Shown: positions 32,901 to 40,344 of the stretch, in pieces
How the letters are laid out: each line of letters starts with the position of its first letter
Position numbering within the stretch: the stretch's first letter is position 1
From: Actinomadura sp. WMMA1423
Lineage (GTDB): Bacteria > Actinomycetota > Actinomycetes > Streptosporangiales > Streptosporangiaceae
Length of the DNA stretch: 64,000 nt
Direction of reading: 5' to 3'
Assembly (NCBI RefSeq): GCF_006547145.1
Contig: NZ_CP041244.1
Coordinates: 4,836,001 to 4,900,000 of the forward strand
Program-made: the position numbers and the translations under genes
The notes under the pieces: model-generated
Told to the model about the DNA's origin: nothing
The model's input: only the letters and a program-made list of their open reading frames with translations
Databases searched by the model: none

Positions 32901-34235
32901 AGCCTGAACAACCTGTCGATCCGGCTCGGGGAGCTGGGACGGCGCGAGGAGGGCCTGGAGGCCATCACCGAAGCGGTAGAGATCCGCCGGCGACTCGCCG
33001 ACGCCCGCCCGGACGCCTTCCTGCCCGCCCTGGCCACGAGCCTGAACAACCTGTCGATCCGGCTCGGGGAGCTGGGACGGCGCGAGGAAGGCCTGGAGGC
33101 CATCACCGAAGCGGTAGAGATCCGCCGGCGACTCGCCGACGCCCGCCCGGACGCCTTCCTGCCCGCCCTGGCCACGAGCCTGAACAACCTGTCGATCCGG
33201 CTCGGGGAGCTGGGACGGCGCGAGGAAGGCCTGGAGGCCATCACCGAAGCGGTAGAGGTGTACCGGCGGCTCGCCGACGCCCGCCCGGACGCCTTCCTGC
33301 CCGCCCTGGCCGGGAGCCTGAACAACCTGTCGATCGATCTTGGGGAGCTGGGGCGGCGCGAGGAGGGCCTGGAGGCCATCACCGAAGCGGTGGAGGTGTA
33401 CCGGCGGCTCGCCGACGCCCGCCCGGACGCCTTCCTGCCCGACCTGGCCGGGAGCCTGAACAACCTGTCGGTCCGGCTCGGGGCGCTGGGACGGCGCGAG
33501 GAGGGCCTGGAGGCCGTCACCGAAGCGGTAGAGATCCGCCGGCGACTCGCCGACGCCCGCCCGGACGCCTTCCTGCCCGACCTGGCCATGAGCCTGAACA
33601 ACCTGTCGGTCCGGCTCGGGGCGCTGGGACGGCGCGAGGAGGGCCTGGAGGCCATCACCGAAGCGGTAGAGGTGTACCGGCGACTCGCCGACGCCCGCCC
33701 GGACGCCTTCCTGCCCGACCTGGCCATGAGCCTGAACAACCTGTCGGTCGATCTTGGGGCGCTGGGGCGGCGTGAGGAGGGCCTGGAGGCCATCACCGAA
33801 GCGGTGGAGGTGTACCGGCGGCTCGCCGACGCCCGCCCGGACGCCTTCCTGCCCGACCTGGCCGGGAGCCTGAACAACCTGTCGGTCGATCTTGGGGCGC
33901 TGGGACGGCGCGAGGAGGGCCTGGAGGCCAGCACCGAAGCGGTAGAGATCCGCCGGCGACTCGCCGACGCCCGCCCGGACGCCTTCCTGCCCGACCTGGC
34001 CGGGAGCCTGAACAACCTCTCAGTCGATCTTGGAGAGCTGGGACGGCGTGAGGAGGGCCTGGAGGCCATCACCGAAGCGGTAGAGATCCGCCGGCGACTC
34101 GCCAACGCCCGCCCGGACGCCTTCCTGCCCGCCCTGGCACGTTCTCTGAGGATTCTGGCGGGGACGCTTGCTGAGCTAAACCGGTCAGACGAGGCCGAAG
34201 AAGCACGCCGGGAAGCCCAGGAGCTCGATCGATAG
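29991..34235 (+). CDS. Trypsin-like protease / STAND NTPase / TPR protein (NLR-like conflict protein)
   Basis: 1414 residues, TTG start with GGGAG upstream. Order: trypsin-like domain (1-230) with likely triad H39 (LTSAHVV), D73/D74 (GRDDAALL) and S170 (GGLSGAAL); STAND/NACHT-type ATPase with Walker A GPGGQGKT (295-302) and Walker B LLLIVDYAE (about 339-347); a helical relay; then 14 almost identical 46-residue TPR units (about 745-1388). There is no signal peptide, so it is cytosolic. The architecture matches the NTP-dependent conflict proteins in which the repeats sense an invader or ligand, the ATPase oligomerises and the protease is the effector. It is cargo of element A, after trypco2, and no regulator is adjacent. 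The high repeat identity suggests recent expansion. Confidence 0.88.
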   Translation: MALVVGSGMDLRRVVGVTGPEAPGSGYVLGERLVLTSAHVVGGVGGAVEVFFPGRAGRFAGVVLWQGAPGGRDDAALLRITDAGWVPPAGAGVRWGRTVTHRPGIRCVTCGLPEVVQRPGRGAEMLQPSGTLNPGDRYVGDRYLVSLDQPAPRDGDGARGGDGSPWGGLSGAALFCDDLLVGVIAADPAGWGHGRLEATPAYVLHRDPGFRAALAELADRGLGPVPVLEPVEWAGLADVGEVAPAGALTGSPAELLRARREVAPFRGRAELLAKLRSWAGSGTGAGGCGVWLLHGPGGQGKTRVAARLAGELSAAGWVVLWLSRDAAEVSGLKDAAVPLLLIVDYAETRPGQVAAAVEAIARHGGASPIRVLLLARTADSWWQSVQETSSATEALLGSAVVTRLPVVDADPAGRGEAYREAVEAFGTALPALPGQQGIDWAGLAERVRDPAPTGLVTALTVQMQALADLLDAAHPGAGNAGNAGGAARNLAGLDPGGAGSGGVEDRLLIHERRYWRKVAAARGLDQSLSWGTLIDALAAGVLVSAGDRDQADALLCRVAGLADQPRDRRDSVREWIASLYPPAPARPWGTLEPDRLAERFIGRHLHTDPGFAARLVEACTSEQATQLLTVYARAAAHTVFAGALNSSLARLVTDHSAPLAIPAAQVATQVEAPRPLLDALGEIADDSATPVDQLTRLADRLPHPSHVLAEYAAHLSQRITEHYREQADTDPDAFLPDLAGSLNDLSVRLGELGRREEGLEAITEAVEVYRRLADARPDAFLPDLAGSLNNLSVDLGALGRREEGLEASTEAVEIRRRLADARPDAFLPALATSLNNLSIRLGELGRREEGLEAITEAVEIRRRLADARPDAFLPALATSLNNLSNRLGDLGRREEGLEAITEAVEIRRRLADARPDAFLPDLATSLNNLSVDLGALGRREEGLEASTEAVEVYRRLADARPDAFLPDLAMSLNNLSIRLGELGRREEGLEAITEAVEIRRRLADARPDAFLPALATSLNNLSIRLGELGRREEGLEAITEAVEIRRRLADARPDAFLPALATSLNNLSIRLGELGRREEGLEAITEAVEVYRRLADARPDAFLPALAGSLNNLSIDLGELGRREEGLEAITEAVEVYRRLADARPDAFLPDLAGSLNNLSVRLGALGRREEGLEAVTEAVEIRRRLADARPDAFLPDLAMSLNNLSVRLGALGRREEGLEAITEAVEVYRRLADARPDAFLPDLAMSLNNLSVDLGALGRREEGLEAITEAVEVYRRLADARPDAFLPDLAGSLNNLSVDLGALGRREEGLEASTEAVEIRRRLADARPDAFLPDLAGSLNNLSVDLGELGRREEGLEAITEAVEIRRRLANARPDAFLPALARSLRILAGTLAELNRSDEAEEARREAQELDR
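32223..34154 (+). repeat. 14 tandem 138-bp units coding for TPR repeats
   Basis: Each unit encodes 46 residues ending around LSVRLGELGRREEGLEA... RLADARPDAFL. Units differ at only a few codons: Leu-Ser-Val/Ile/Asn, Arg/Asp-Leu-Gly, Glu/Ala/Asp-Leu, Ile/Ser/Val-Thr, Val-Tyr/Ile-Arg, Asp/Ala-Leu-Ala, and Gly/Thr/Met-Ser. The same variants recur in different combinations, the pattern left by unequal crossover or gene conversion. Confidence 0.9.
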
Positions 34236-34363
34236 CATCCCCGATGCAGAGCTGGCCGCTCGCGTCGGGACCGGCCCGAAGAGGCCGCATGCCCGACGCG
34301 GGCGAGCCAGCGGCGGCCGCGTAGCGGGCGCCCTTGAAGACGTAAAGAAAGTTCTCATCCGGC

Positions 34364-35443
34364 GGACTGGCGGCCAGATGTGCGACCGACGATGATCGTT
34401 TACGCCTGGGCCTGGGTCTTCTGCTTGAGGCGTTCGTAAGGGGTCTGGCCGCCGAGGCCGCCGTGCGGTCGATCGTAGTTGTAGTAGTCCTCCCACTCGC
34501 GGAGCTTGTCGTTGAAGATCTCGGCGGTGTCGATGACGACACCGTCGAGCATGCGGTAGAACTCTTCGGCGTCGATGCGGTGGGAGCGTTCGACCTTGCC
34601 GTTGAGCCGTGGCGTGCGGGGCTTGATGTAGGTGTGGGCGATGCCCTTGTCCAGCACGTGCCAGTGGAACGCCGACTGGAACTCCGCCCCGTTGTCGGTC
34701 TGGATCACCTCGACCTGGAACGGCAGCCGGGACAGCACGTAGTCCAGGAACTGGATGGCGGTCTTCTGGTTGAGCTGGGGGTAGATGCGCAGCACACGCA
34801 GGCGGGTGCAGTCGTCGATGGCGGTGAACTGGTAGTACTTGTTCCGGCCGCCGCGGCGGCCGGTGGTGACGCCGCCGATGGGCTCGATGAACTTCACGTC
34901 GATCTGGACGCGGTGGCCGGGCAGCTGCTTCTCATAGCGCTTCCAGCGCTTGTCGTGGCGCTTGTAGCGCTGCGAGGCCGGCAGTCGGCCCATGTCCAGG
35001 CGCTTGAGGATTCGCCACACGCCGGACTTGGAGATGGTGACGTCGTGGTACCGCTTGAGGTACATCGCGATCTTCTCCGGGCCGAAGTGGTAGTTCTGCC
35101 GCAGGTAGATGATCTTCCCGACGACCTCGACGTGGGTGGCGTTCGGGCTGGTCTTGGGGCGCTTGGAACGAGTGCGCAGGCCCTCGATGCCCTCGGCCTG
35201 GTAACGGCGGTACCAGATGTAGTACGCCTGCCGGCTGATCCCGAAGTACCGACACGTCATCGCGACGTTGCCGGTGACCTCCTCGACGTGGCGGATGACC
35301 GCCAGGCGTCGCTTGGCCTCACGGTCAAGCGGAGGGGTGGGGCGGTCGGTCTGCGGGCTGGGGGTCGACATAGATGATCTCCGTACTGGCCGGAGACCCA
35401 GGTGTCAACGATGACCGTCAGTTTTAGAGGACTGGCGGCCAGA
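34364..35443 (-). mobile_element. IS481-family insertion sequence with 15-bp target duplication
   Basis: The sequence GGACTGGCGGCCAGA flanks the element at 34364-34378 and 35429-35443. Between them lie 1050 bp with imperfect terminal inverted repeats (about 19 of 28 positions match, best in GACGATGATCGTTTACGCC on the left). One transposase gene fills it. It sits between the STAND gene and the HExxH gene of element A and breaks neither. The near-perfect target repeat suggests recent insertion. Confidence 0.75.
34400..35371 (-). CDS. IS481-family transposase
   Basis: 323 residues. An N-terminal helix-turn-helix (TCRYFGISRQAYYIWYRRYQ) and linker precede the DDE integrase core: Asp in VQIDVKFIEP, Asp in VIQTDNGAEF and Glu in PRLNGKVERSH. 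The C-terminal YNYDRPHGGLGGQTPYERL is typical of the family. It appears intact. It catalyses cut and strand transfer of the surrounding IS. Confidence 0.93.
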   Translation of the reverse strand: MSTPSPQTDRPTPPLDREAKRRLAVIRHVEEVTGNVAMTCRYFGISRQAYYIWYRRYQAEGIEGLRTRSKRPKTSPNATHVEVVGKIIYLRQNYHFGPEKIAMYLKRYHDVTISKSGVWRILKRLDMGRLPASQRYKRHDKRWKRYEKQLPGHRVQIDVKFIEPIGGVTTGRRGGRNKYYQFTAIDDCTRLRVLRIYPQLNQKTAIQFLDYVLSRLPFQVEVIQTDNGAEFQSAFHWHVLDKGIAHTYIKPRTPRLNGKVERSHRIDAEEFYRMLDGVVIDTAEIFNDKLREWEDYYNYDRPHGGLGGQTPYERLKQKTQAQA

Positions 35444-35454
35444 TGATCTTGGTT

Positions 35455-36618
35455 TCAGGAGGCTTGGCCGCCGATGGTTGGGCCTGCTGGCCAGAGGGCT
35501 TCCAGCTCGCTCGGGGTTAGCGGGTCGCGGTAGGCGGCCTGTAGGACGTTTGTCCTGGTGGGCTTGTCGGCTTCGGCGAGGTTGGCGAACCAGTCGAGTC
35601 CGGCTGGGTAGGCCCACAGGTAGGAGCGGAGTTGAGGGTTGGCTCCCCTGTCGGTGAGCAGGTCGGCTATGGCTGCGTCCCTGATCCAGGGCATACGGAA
35701 GCGGGCATGGTCGGCCAACTCGGTGACGCTGGAACCCTCATTGAGGGCTATGTGCAGCTCGGCACGAACGAGTTGGTTGTAGTGGTCGAACTTGGTGCGG
35801 GTGGCCAGAAGCTCGTCATCGGGAGCGATGAACAGAGGGAGCGCCTGGGCAAGCCCTTCCAAGAGGACCTGTTGGGGAGCGTGGACCGACATCAGGCGGA
35901 CCCAGGGGACTTCATGGGCTGCGGCTCGGGCCGACCAGCTCGCGCCCTGGAGGCCGTGACCTAGGACCTCGTGTAGGGCGAACTGGCGGGCGGCCACTTT
36001 GGTGAAGCTGGCGCGGCGGAGATTGAGGCGTAGGCGGACCTGGTCGCCGGCGCCGTCCAGCCAGTACGCCCAGTAGGCGTCAACCTCGGTCGTCTCTACG
36101 GTGAGGTTGAACGGGGCCTGACTGCCGGTGATCTGGCGGACGGCGGGCTCGTAGTCGGCGGCGGCCTGGCGGATCGCGTCGGGGGCCTCGTCAATCTCGA
36201 TCGGGCCTTCGACTGCGTTGAGTTCGCGGGCTGTGTCGGGGCCCCATCCGATGCCCAGGGTTTCGAGTGCTTGGCGGGCCTGTTCGCCGCGGTGGGTGAT
36301 GTAGCCGTCCTGCCATCCGGCGGCGGCGCATCCCTGGGTGGCCTGGACGTAGTCGTTCAATGGCGGATGTTCGCCCAGCAGTGCACCAAGGTAGGCCAGA
36401 TCGGCGGTAAGGCGGGCGGTGAGACGGGCGGCTCCGGCCTCGACGGTGCGGGCACGTAGGTCGGTCAGGCGCTGGTAGACCGCAAGGCGGTTGTCGGCCG
36501 GTTCGGTGGGTGTGGTGGTGGGGGCGCAGTCGAAGTCGATGACGGCGACCGATCCGCGGCCGGTCTCGTAGGCGTGCCAGGCTCGCAGGGTCGTTTCGAT
36601 CTCGTCACGCAGGTTCAC
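35455..36618 (-). CDS. HExxH zinc metallopeptidase-like protein
   Basis: 387 residues. The motif ALHEVLGHGLQG (H216, E217, H221) is a zinc-binding HExxH helix, and Glu in VLLEGLAQALP about 40 residues later suits the third ligand of a gluzincin. There is no signal peptide or membrane segment, so it is cytosolic. The fold family is not one I can name with confidence. It overlaps the upstream HTH gene by 14 nt, so the two form an operon of regulator and protease. In an element cargo region this could be a toxin or defence effector controlled by the HTH partner; that is inference. Confidence 0.65.
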   Translation of the reverse strand: MNLRDEIETTLRAWHAYETGRGSVAVIDFDCAPTTTPTEPADNRLAVYQRLTDLRARTVEAGAARLTARLTADLAYLGALLGEHPPLNDYVQATQGCAAAGWQDGYITHRGEQARQALETLGIGWGPDTARELNAVEGPIEIDEAPDAIRQAAADYEPAVRQITGSQAPFNLTVETTEVDAYWAYWLDGAGDQVRLRLNLRRASFTKVAARQFALHEVLGHGLQGASWSARAAAHEVPWVRLMSVHAPQQVLLEGLAQALPLFIAPDDELLATRTKFDHYNQLVRAELHIALNEGSSVTELADHARFRMPWIRDAAIADLLTDRGANPQLRSYLWAYPAGLDWFANLAEADKPTRTNVLQAAYRDPLTPSELEALWPAGPTIGGQAS

Positions 36619-37693
36619 GGATCGGCTCCCAGCGCAGCGTCACGGCCTGGTTCGGGCGCAGGTGATCACGGGTCAGGGTCATCACGGCGTCCTTGCCGTC
36701 GATGTCCCACACGAGGCTATCGGTGGCGGAGTTCTCCGAACCGTCGGGATGTTCCTCGGTGGCGGTGCATCCTGCGAGGTCGACGCCGCGTTGCCGGACG
36801 TGGATCTCGTAGCGGCGGCAGTAGCGCGGCATCGACTCGCGCCAGTAGTGGTTCAGGTCGAACTTCCCGGCCTCGCAGACGTAGCCGACGCGGGCCCACT
36901 CCCCCGGCTTGAGGGGCGGCGAGATCTGAAAGGCGAACTTGGCGAGGTTGGTGGTGTCGTGGATGCGCTGGATGGCGATGCGCCGGTCAATGTCGGGGAT
37001 GGGCTTGATGACCAGGGGGCCGGTGGTGTGCTCGAACCAGACTTCGCGGGACACGCGGGCCTGCGGCTTGTCGCCGAGGTTCAGCATGTCGAAGCGGTAT
37101 TCCAGCCGTGCCGCGCCGTCTTCGGCTATCTCGATGTCGATGGTCTTCGCCAGCTCGACGACGTGACCGGACAGGCCGGCCAGCTCGGTGATGTCGGCGT
37201 CGTTCAGGCGGCGGTCGCGCTGGAGCTGGAGGAGTCGGCGGCCGAGGTCCTGGGCGTGGCCGCTGGCGGTGCCAGATAGCCGGGCCTTGGCGGCCGGGAT
37301 GGCGCGGGAGGTCGCGCCCCAACTGATCTCACCGGTGTCGGGGGCGTCGATGTGGTGCTCAAGGGTGGTGAGCAGCTCGGCGACGTCGGGGGCCATGGGC
37401 TCGTCGGGGTTGCTCTGCGGCTGGTTGGACTCGGTCGGCGGGCAGGGCTCGAAGAGCTGGTCGGCCGTCCAGCCGGGAAGCATCTTCTCCAGCACGCGGC
37501 AGTGATGGGGGTACGGGAGCCCTTTGAGGTCGCCGCTCAGCCAGCGGTGGAACTGCGCCCGGCTGGGCCAACTGCCGACGAGTGCCGGGTCAATGCTTTT
37601 TGCCGCTTTGTCGTATTCGACGCAAAAGGTCTGGTGCGTCTGCCAGTGCTTCTCGCGGAGTAGGACCTTGAGCCGTACGGGGGGATTCGCCAT
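36605..37693 (-). CDS. HTH (XRE-like) protein with a C-terminal beta-rich domain, partner of the HExxH protein
   Basis: 362 residues from the ATG at 37693 (GGAAGG 7 nt upstream). The N-terminus PPVRLKVLLREKHWQTHQTF ... SRAQFHRWLSGDLKGLPYPH is the XRE-type module common in actinobacterial regulators. The middle has a helical linker. The C-terminal 160 residues (ARLEYRFDMLNLGDKPQARV and onward) are beta-rich with several aromatic and cysteine residues and match nothing I know. It probably senses a signal and controls the operon, or acts together with the protease. Confidence 0.6.
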   Translation of the reverse strand: MANPPVRLKVLLREKHWQTHQTFCVEYDKAAKSIDPALVGSWPSRAQFHRWLSGDLKGLPYPHHCRVLEKMLPGWTADQLFEPCPPTESNQPQSNPDEPMAPDVAELLTTLEHHIDAPDTGEISWGATSRAIPAAKARLSGTASGHAQDLGRRLLQLQRDRRLNDADITELAGLSGHVVELAKTIDIEIAEDGAARLEYRFDMLNLGDKPQARVSREVWFEHTTGPLVIKPIPDIDRRIAIQRIHDTTNLAKFAFQISPPLKPGEWARVGYVCEAGKFDLNHYWRESMPRYCRRYEIHVRQRGVDLAGCTATEEHPDGSENSATDSLVWDIDGKDAVMTLTRDHLRPNQAVTLRWEPIREPA

Positions 37694-37821
37694 CACCAAC
37701 CTTCCGACCGCAGGAACGTAACACGAGACGAGCATCAGACGAGACAAGACGAGAGCGATCCGTCCTGGATGCGACGCAGGCGGTAATGCGACGTGACGTG
37801 TCTCCCGGCCACCTTTGGGGT

Positions 37822-38100
37822 GTGAACACCGAGACCACTCCTCAGATCGAAATCCTGGCGGGTCTGCGGGCTGAGCTGACCGAGTACGAGGTCCGGTCCG
37901 AGGTCCGTGAGGACGTCGCGGGCCTGGCCGTCTGCACCGACGTGCGCGGCGTCTTCGTGTGGGTCTTCGTCAGCTACTCCGGGCGGTACTTCTCCTGGAA
38001 TCAGGCGGACCGCCAGCACCCGGTCAACGACATCCCTGGGGCCGCTCGCCGGATCGCCGAACAGGTCCGTCCGGGCGAGGTCGAGGCGGTGACGTCGTGA
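37822..38100 (+). CDS. Hypothetical protein of actinomycete conjugative elements
   Basis: 92 residues from a GTG at 37822: NTETTPQIEILAGLRAELTE, then VAGLAVCTDVRGVFVWVFVS and FSWNQADRQHPVNDIPGAAR. Small proteins of this kind are frequent in actinomycete mobile elements, but no function is established. First of a run of tightly packed small genes ending at 39408. Confidence 0.65.
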   Translation: MNTETTPQIEILAGLRAELTEYEVRSEVREDVAGLAVCTDVRGVFVWVFVSYSGRYFSWNQADRQHPVNDIPGAARRIAEQVRPGEVEAVTS

Positions 38101-38306
38101 ACGGCCTTACCGGTTTCGGAACGTCGGCGCTGATCAGACGGCTACAGGACGCTTTGGAAGCCGACTTCCCCGGCTGGCTGATCACTCGTGAGCCGTCCGG
38201 CCGGTGGGCTGCCAAACGGTCGGAGTGGGGCGCGCTGTATGGGCAGAGCGCGGCAGAGCTGCGCACGCGGCTCGTGCGGTTCACCGCTGAGGGGGACGTT
38301 CGATGA
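38097..38306 (+). CDS. Hypothetical small protein
   Basis: 69 residues, GTG start overlapping the previous stop (GTGA). The centre reads LQDALEADFPGWLITREPSG and RWAAKRSEWG, with a charged C-terminus. No family known to me. Translationally coupled to both neighbours. Confidence 0.6.
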   Translation: MNGLTGFGTSALIRRLQDALEADFPGWLITREPSGRWAAKRSEWGALYGQSAAELRTRLVRFTAEGDVR

Positions 38307-38530
38307 CCGGCGACCGGCGGGCCGACGTCGTCCCGATCACCCCTGCACGCGAATCGATGACCAGGAAGAAGGCGGTCGGGCTGACCGAAGAAGAGCGTCA
38401 GATCCTGCTTGCGGAACTCGCCGAGATCACGGCGGAACTGGATGAACTCCACGCGCGGGCGCGGCAGATCGCCTCTCGGGTTCACCGGGCCGGTACTGCC
38501 GAACCGAGTCACGAGACGGGGGCGGCTTGA
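38303..38530 (+). CDS. Small coiled-coil hypothetical protein
   Basis: 75 residues, ATG overlapping the previous stop (ATGA). Residues 27-60 (LTEEERQILLAELAEITAEL and onward) form a charged heptad-like helix. No known function. Confidence 0.6.
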   Translation: MTGDRRADVVPITPARESMTRKKAVGLTEEERQILLAELAEITAELDELHARARQIASRVHRAGTAEPSHETGAA

Positions 38531-38531
38531 G

Positions 38532-38801
38532 ATGGGCGACTCCACGTCAGGGCCTGCGGCGGGGGCGGGTGCGGGTGGCGATGACCCGGCGCTGCGTCGG
38601 TTGCGGGAGGAGTTCACCGGTCACCGCATTTGGCGGGCTCGGCGGTGGGACGGCCGTCCGGGCGACTGGGTGGCCACGCTGCATGACCCGGCCGCCGGCA
38701 TCGATGCGACGGTCATCCGGCCGGACTCGGCGTCGCTGCGTGCGGCGCTTACCGAGGAGCGGCAGCGCGCGGGGCGCCCAGTGATCAAAAGGACCTGGTG
38801 A
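38532..38801 (+). CDS. Hypothetical small protein
   Basis: 89 residues from the ATG at 38532. A Gly/Ala-rich head is followed by LRRLREEFTGHRIWRARRWD and WVATLHDPAAGIDATVIRPD. The sequence EEFTGHRIWRA recurs in proteins of actinomycete elements, but function is unknown. The stop overlaps the next start. Confidence 0.6.
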   Translation: MGDSTSGPAAGAGAGGDDPALRRLREEFTGHRIWRARRWDGRPGDWVATLHDPAAGIDATVIRPDSASLRAALTEERQRAGRPVIKRTW

Positions 38802-39223
38802 TGGTGGCGTGGACTCCCCCGCCATCATCGGACGGGGCCGCCTTCGACCTGAGGGCGGCCTGGGAGGCTGAGGCGGCGCGGCGGGTGCTCCTACCCCCGG
38901 GTGTACCTGCCGTGCTGCCTCGGCCGTGGCTGGCGCGGCGGCAGTTGAACCGGCTCGCGCGGGTGCTGCGGCGGCGCGGGTGGCGGGTGGAGCGCCGGTA
39001 TGCCGAGACTCTGCCCATGTTGCGGGTGTACTTCCCCGGCGTTGCGGGTCTGGGCGAGAGCGTGACCGTGGTCCGCGGGGATGGCGGGTGGTGGTTCCGC
39101 TCCAGTAGGGGGGTGCTGCTGGCACCGTGCTGGGATGTCGGCCTGGGGGCTTCGCGGGTGGCGTCGTCGCTGGATGAGTGGGTGGCTGCGGCGCGCTCTC
39201 TGCGGGGGACGGGCGGGGCCTGA
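38801..39223 (+). CDS. Hypothetical protein of the small-gene cluster
   Basis: 140 residues from the ATG at 38801, coupled to the preceding stop (TGATG). It contains LNRLARVLRRRGWRVERRYA, LPMLRVYFPG and GGWWFRSSRGVLLAPC. Cytosolic, basic. Not recognised. Confidence 0.55.
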   Translation: MVAWTPPPSSDGAAFDLRAAWEAEAARRVLLPPGVPAVLPRPWLARRQLNRLARVLRRRGWRVERRYAETLPMLRVYFPGVAGLGESVTVVRGDGGWWFRSSRGVLLAPCWDVGLGASRVASSLDEWVAAARSLRGTGGA

Positions 39224-39408
39224 TGGACACCGGGGCGGCCCTGGCCGAGATCTCCAAAGGTTTCGGGGTCGTGTGCTGGCGGGGGCGCTACACCCGGTCG
39301 TTGTGGGCGCTGGTGCGCTGCGAGGACGGGTGGCGCCTGGTGGAAGCGGCCTCGCCCCCAGAGCTGGTCATGGCCATCACGCACCCCAACGGGTGGCCGT
39401 GGCCGTAA
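39223..39408 (+). CDS. Hypothetical small protein
   Basis: 61 residues, ATG coupled to the previous stop (TGATGG). DTGAALAEISKGFGVVCWRG, then RSLWALVRCEDGWRLVEAAS. Related in style to the gene at 38532 (both refer to a 'W-A/T-L' core). Function unknown. Confidence 0.5.
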   Translation: MDTGAALAEISKGFGVVCWRGRYTRSLWALVRCEDGWRLVEAASPPELVMAITHPNGWPWP

Positions 39409-39447
39409 GACGCTGCAAACTGTGCGGCGTCGATGGTGCGGCTTGGT

Positions 39448-39828
39448 CTAGAGGTCTCTGGTTCGCTCGTCCAGGTCGTCAAGCCGGGTGCTGAGGCTGC
39501 GGAGCTGACCCCGGATCTCCTGGAGTTGCGAGAACAGGAGCCGGAACTCCTCGCTGTGCTCTGGCGGGGTGTCGCCGGCCTCGCGGGTGTCCGGGGTGGC
39601 GATGACCGTTGCGCCCCTGGCGCCCTGCCGTGTGGTGACCAGACCCTCTTCGCGCAGTACGGCAATCGCGTTGCTGACGGTCATCCCTGAGACGCCGTAC
39701 TGATCGGCGATTTTGGCGCCCGGCGGCAGGGTCTCCCCCACCGGATAGACACCGGACGCGATGTCGCGGCGCAGATCGTCAGCGATGCGCACGTACGGCT
39801 TGCGTCGGTCTACCGGGCCTTTTGCCAT
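39448..39828 (-). CDS. GntR-family repressor (KorSA-like) of element A
   Basis: 126 residues. The winged HTH is PYVRIADDLRRDIASGVYPV ... KIADQYGVSGMTVSNAIAVL REEGLV. The C-terminal half lacks the usual FCD/UTRA ligand domain and ends in a coiled coil (LQEIRGQLRSLSTRLDDLDE). Short GntR proteins in this position of pSAM2-type elements repress transfer and replication genes. It is divergent from the 39956-45414 gene run, with CCTAGGT-type operator candidates between. Confidence 0.88.
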   Translation of the reverse strand: MAKGPVDRRKPYVRIADDLRRDIASGVYPVGETLPPGAKIADQYGVSGMTVSNAIAVLREEGLVTTRQGARGATVIATPDTREAGDTPPEHSEEFRLLFSQLQEIRGQLRSLSTRLDDLDERTRDL

Positions 39829-39844
39829 GTCAGGCAGTGTACGC

Positions 39845-39925
39845 CTGCGCCTAGGTCTCTAGGTATCTGTGGACGATTGCGGTCTGGCGCTTGACTTCGC
39901 CACATACCTAGGTACCTTTGTATGT
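39845..39925. promoter_or_regulatory. Divergent control region with repeated CTAGGT motifs
   Basis: CCTAGGT, CTAGGTAT and a palindrome TACCTAGGTA (39906-39915) cluster between the GntR gene and the transfer/replication operon. Short symmetric sites near a short GntR repressor are probable operators. Confidence 0.5.
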
Positions 39926-39955
39926 AGACAAGACAACGCAAGCTCTGGAGGGCTC

Positions 39956-40330
39956 GTGCGCAACATTCCGGTAGACGTGTCGGCACTGACGTTCGTGTGC
40001 GTCTCGCCCCCGCGTCCCAAGCTGGTCAACCAGGACACGGGCGAGGTCAAGACGGACCGCAACGGCCAGACGGTGTTCACGGTGGGTCTGTCGGCTGCCG
40101 ACCCGATGGGGCGGGTGGACCTGCTCAACGTCGCGGTGACCGGCGATCAGTCGGTGACGATCGGGGAGGTCGTGACCCCGGTGGGCCTCGTGGCGTTCCC
40201 GTGGGAAGCGGTCCTGGGCGGTGAGAAGCGGTGGGGCGTGGCCTACCGCGCTGAGCGCATCGCCCCCATCTCGGCCGTCCCCTCGTCGGGCTCGGCGTCG
40301 GATGCGTCCGCTCCGGCGGGCGTGGCCTGA
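39956..40330 (+). CDS. Conserved hypothetical protein, first gene of the AICE transfer operon
   Basis: 124 residues from the GTG at 39956, with GGAGG 5 nt upstream. RNIPVDVSALTFVCVSPPRP, KTDRNGQTVFTVGLSA and GEVVTPVGLVAFPWE are the conserved parts. This small protein precedes the TraB-type gene in many pSAM2/SLP1-like elements. Its role is not established. Confidence 0.7.
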   Translation: MRNIPVDVSALTFVCVSPPRPKLVNQDTGEVKTDRNGQTVFTVGLSAADPMGRVDLLNVAVTGDQSVTIGEVVTPVGLVAFPWEAVLGGEKRWGVAYRAERIAPISAVPSSGSASDASAPAGVA

Positions 40331-40344
40331 ACGGGGCCACCGTC

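Noticed and set aside
32156..34105. A 649-codon open frame antisense to the TPR region
   Set aside because: It mirrors the 138-bp repeat in a stop-free frame. It has no start signal or family match, and the sense strand has a clear protein.
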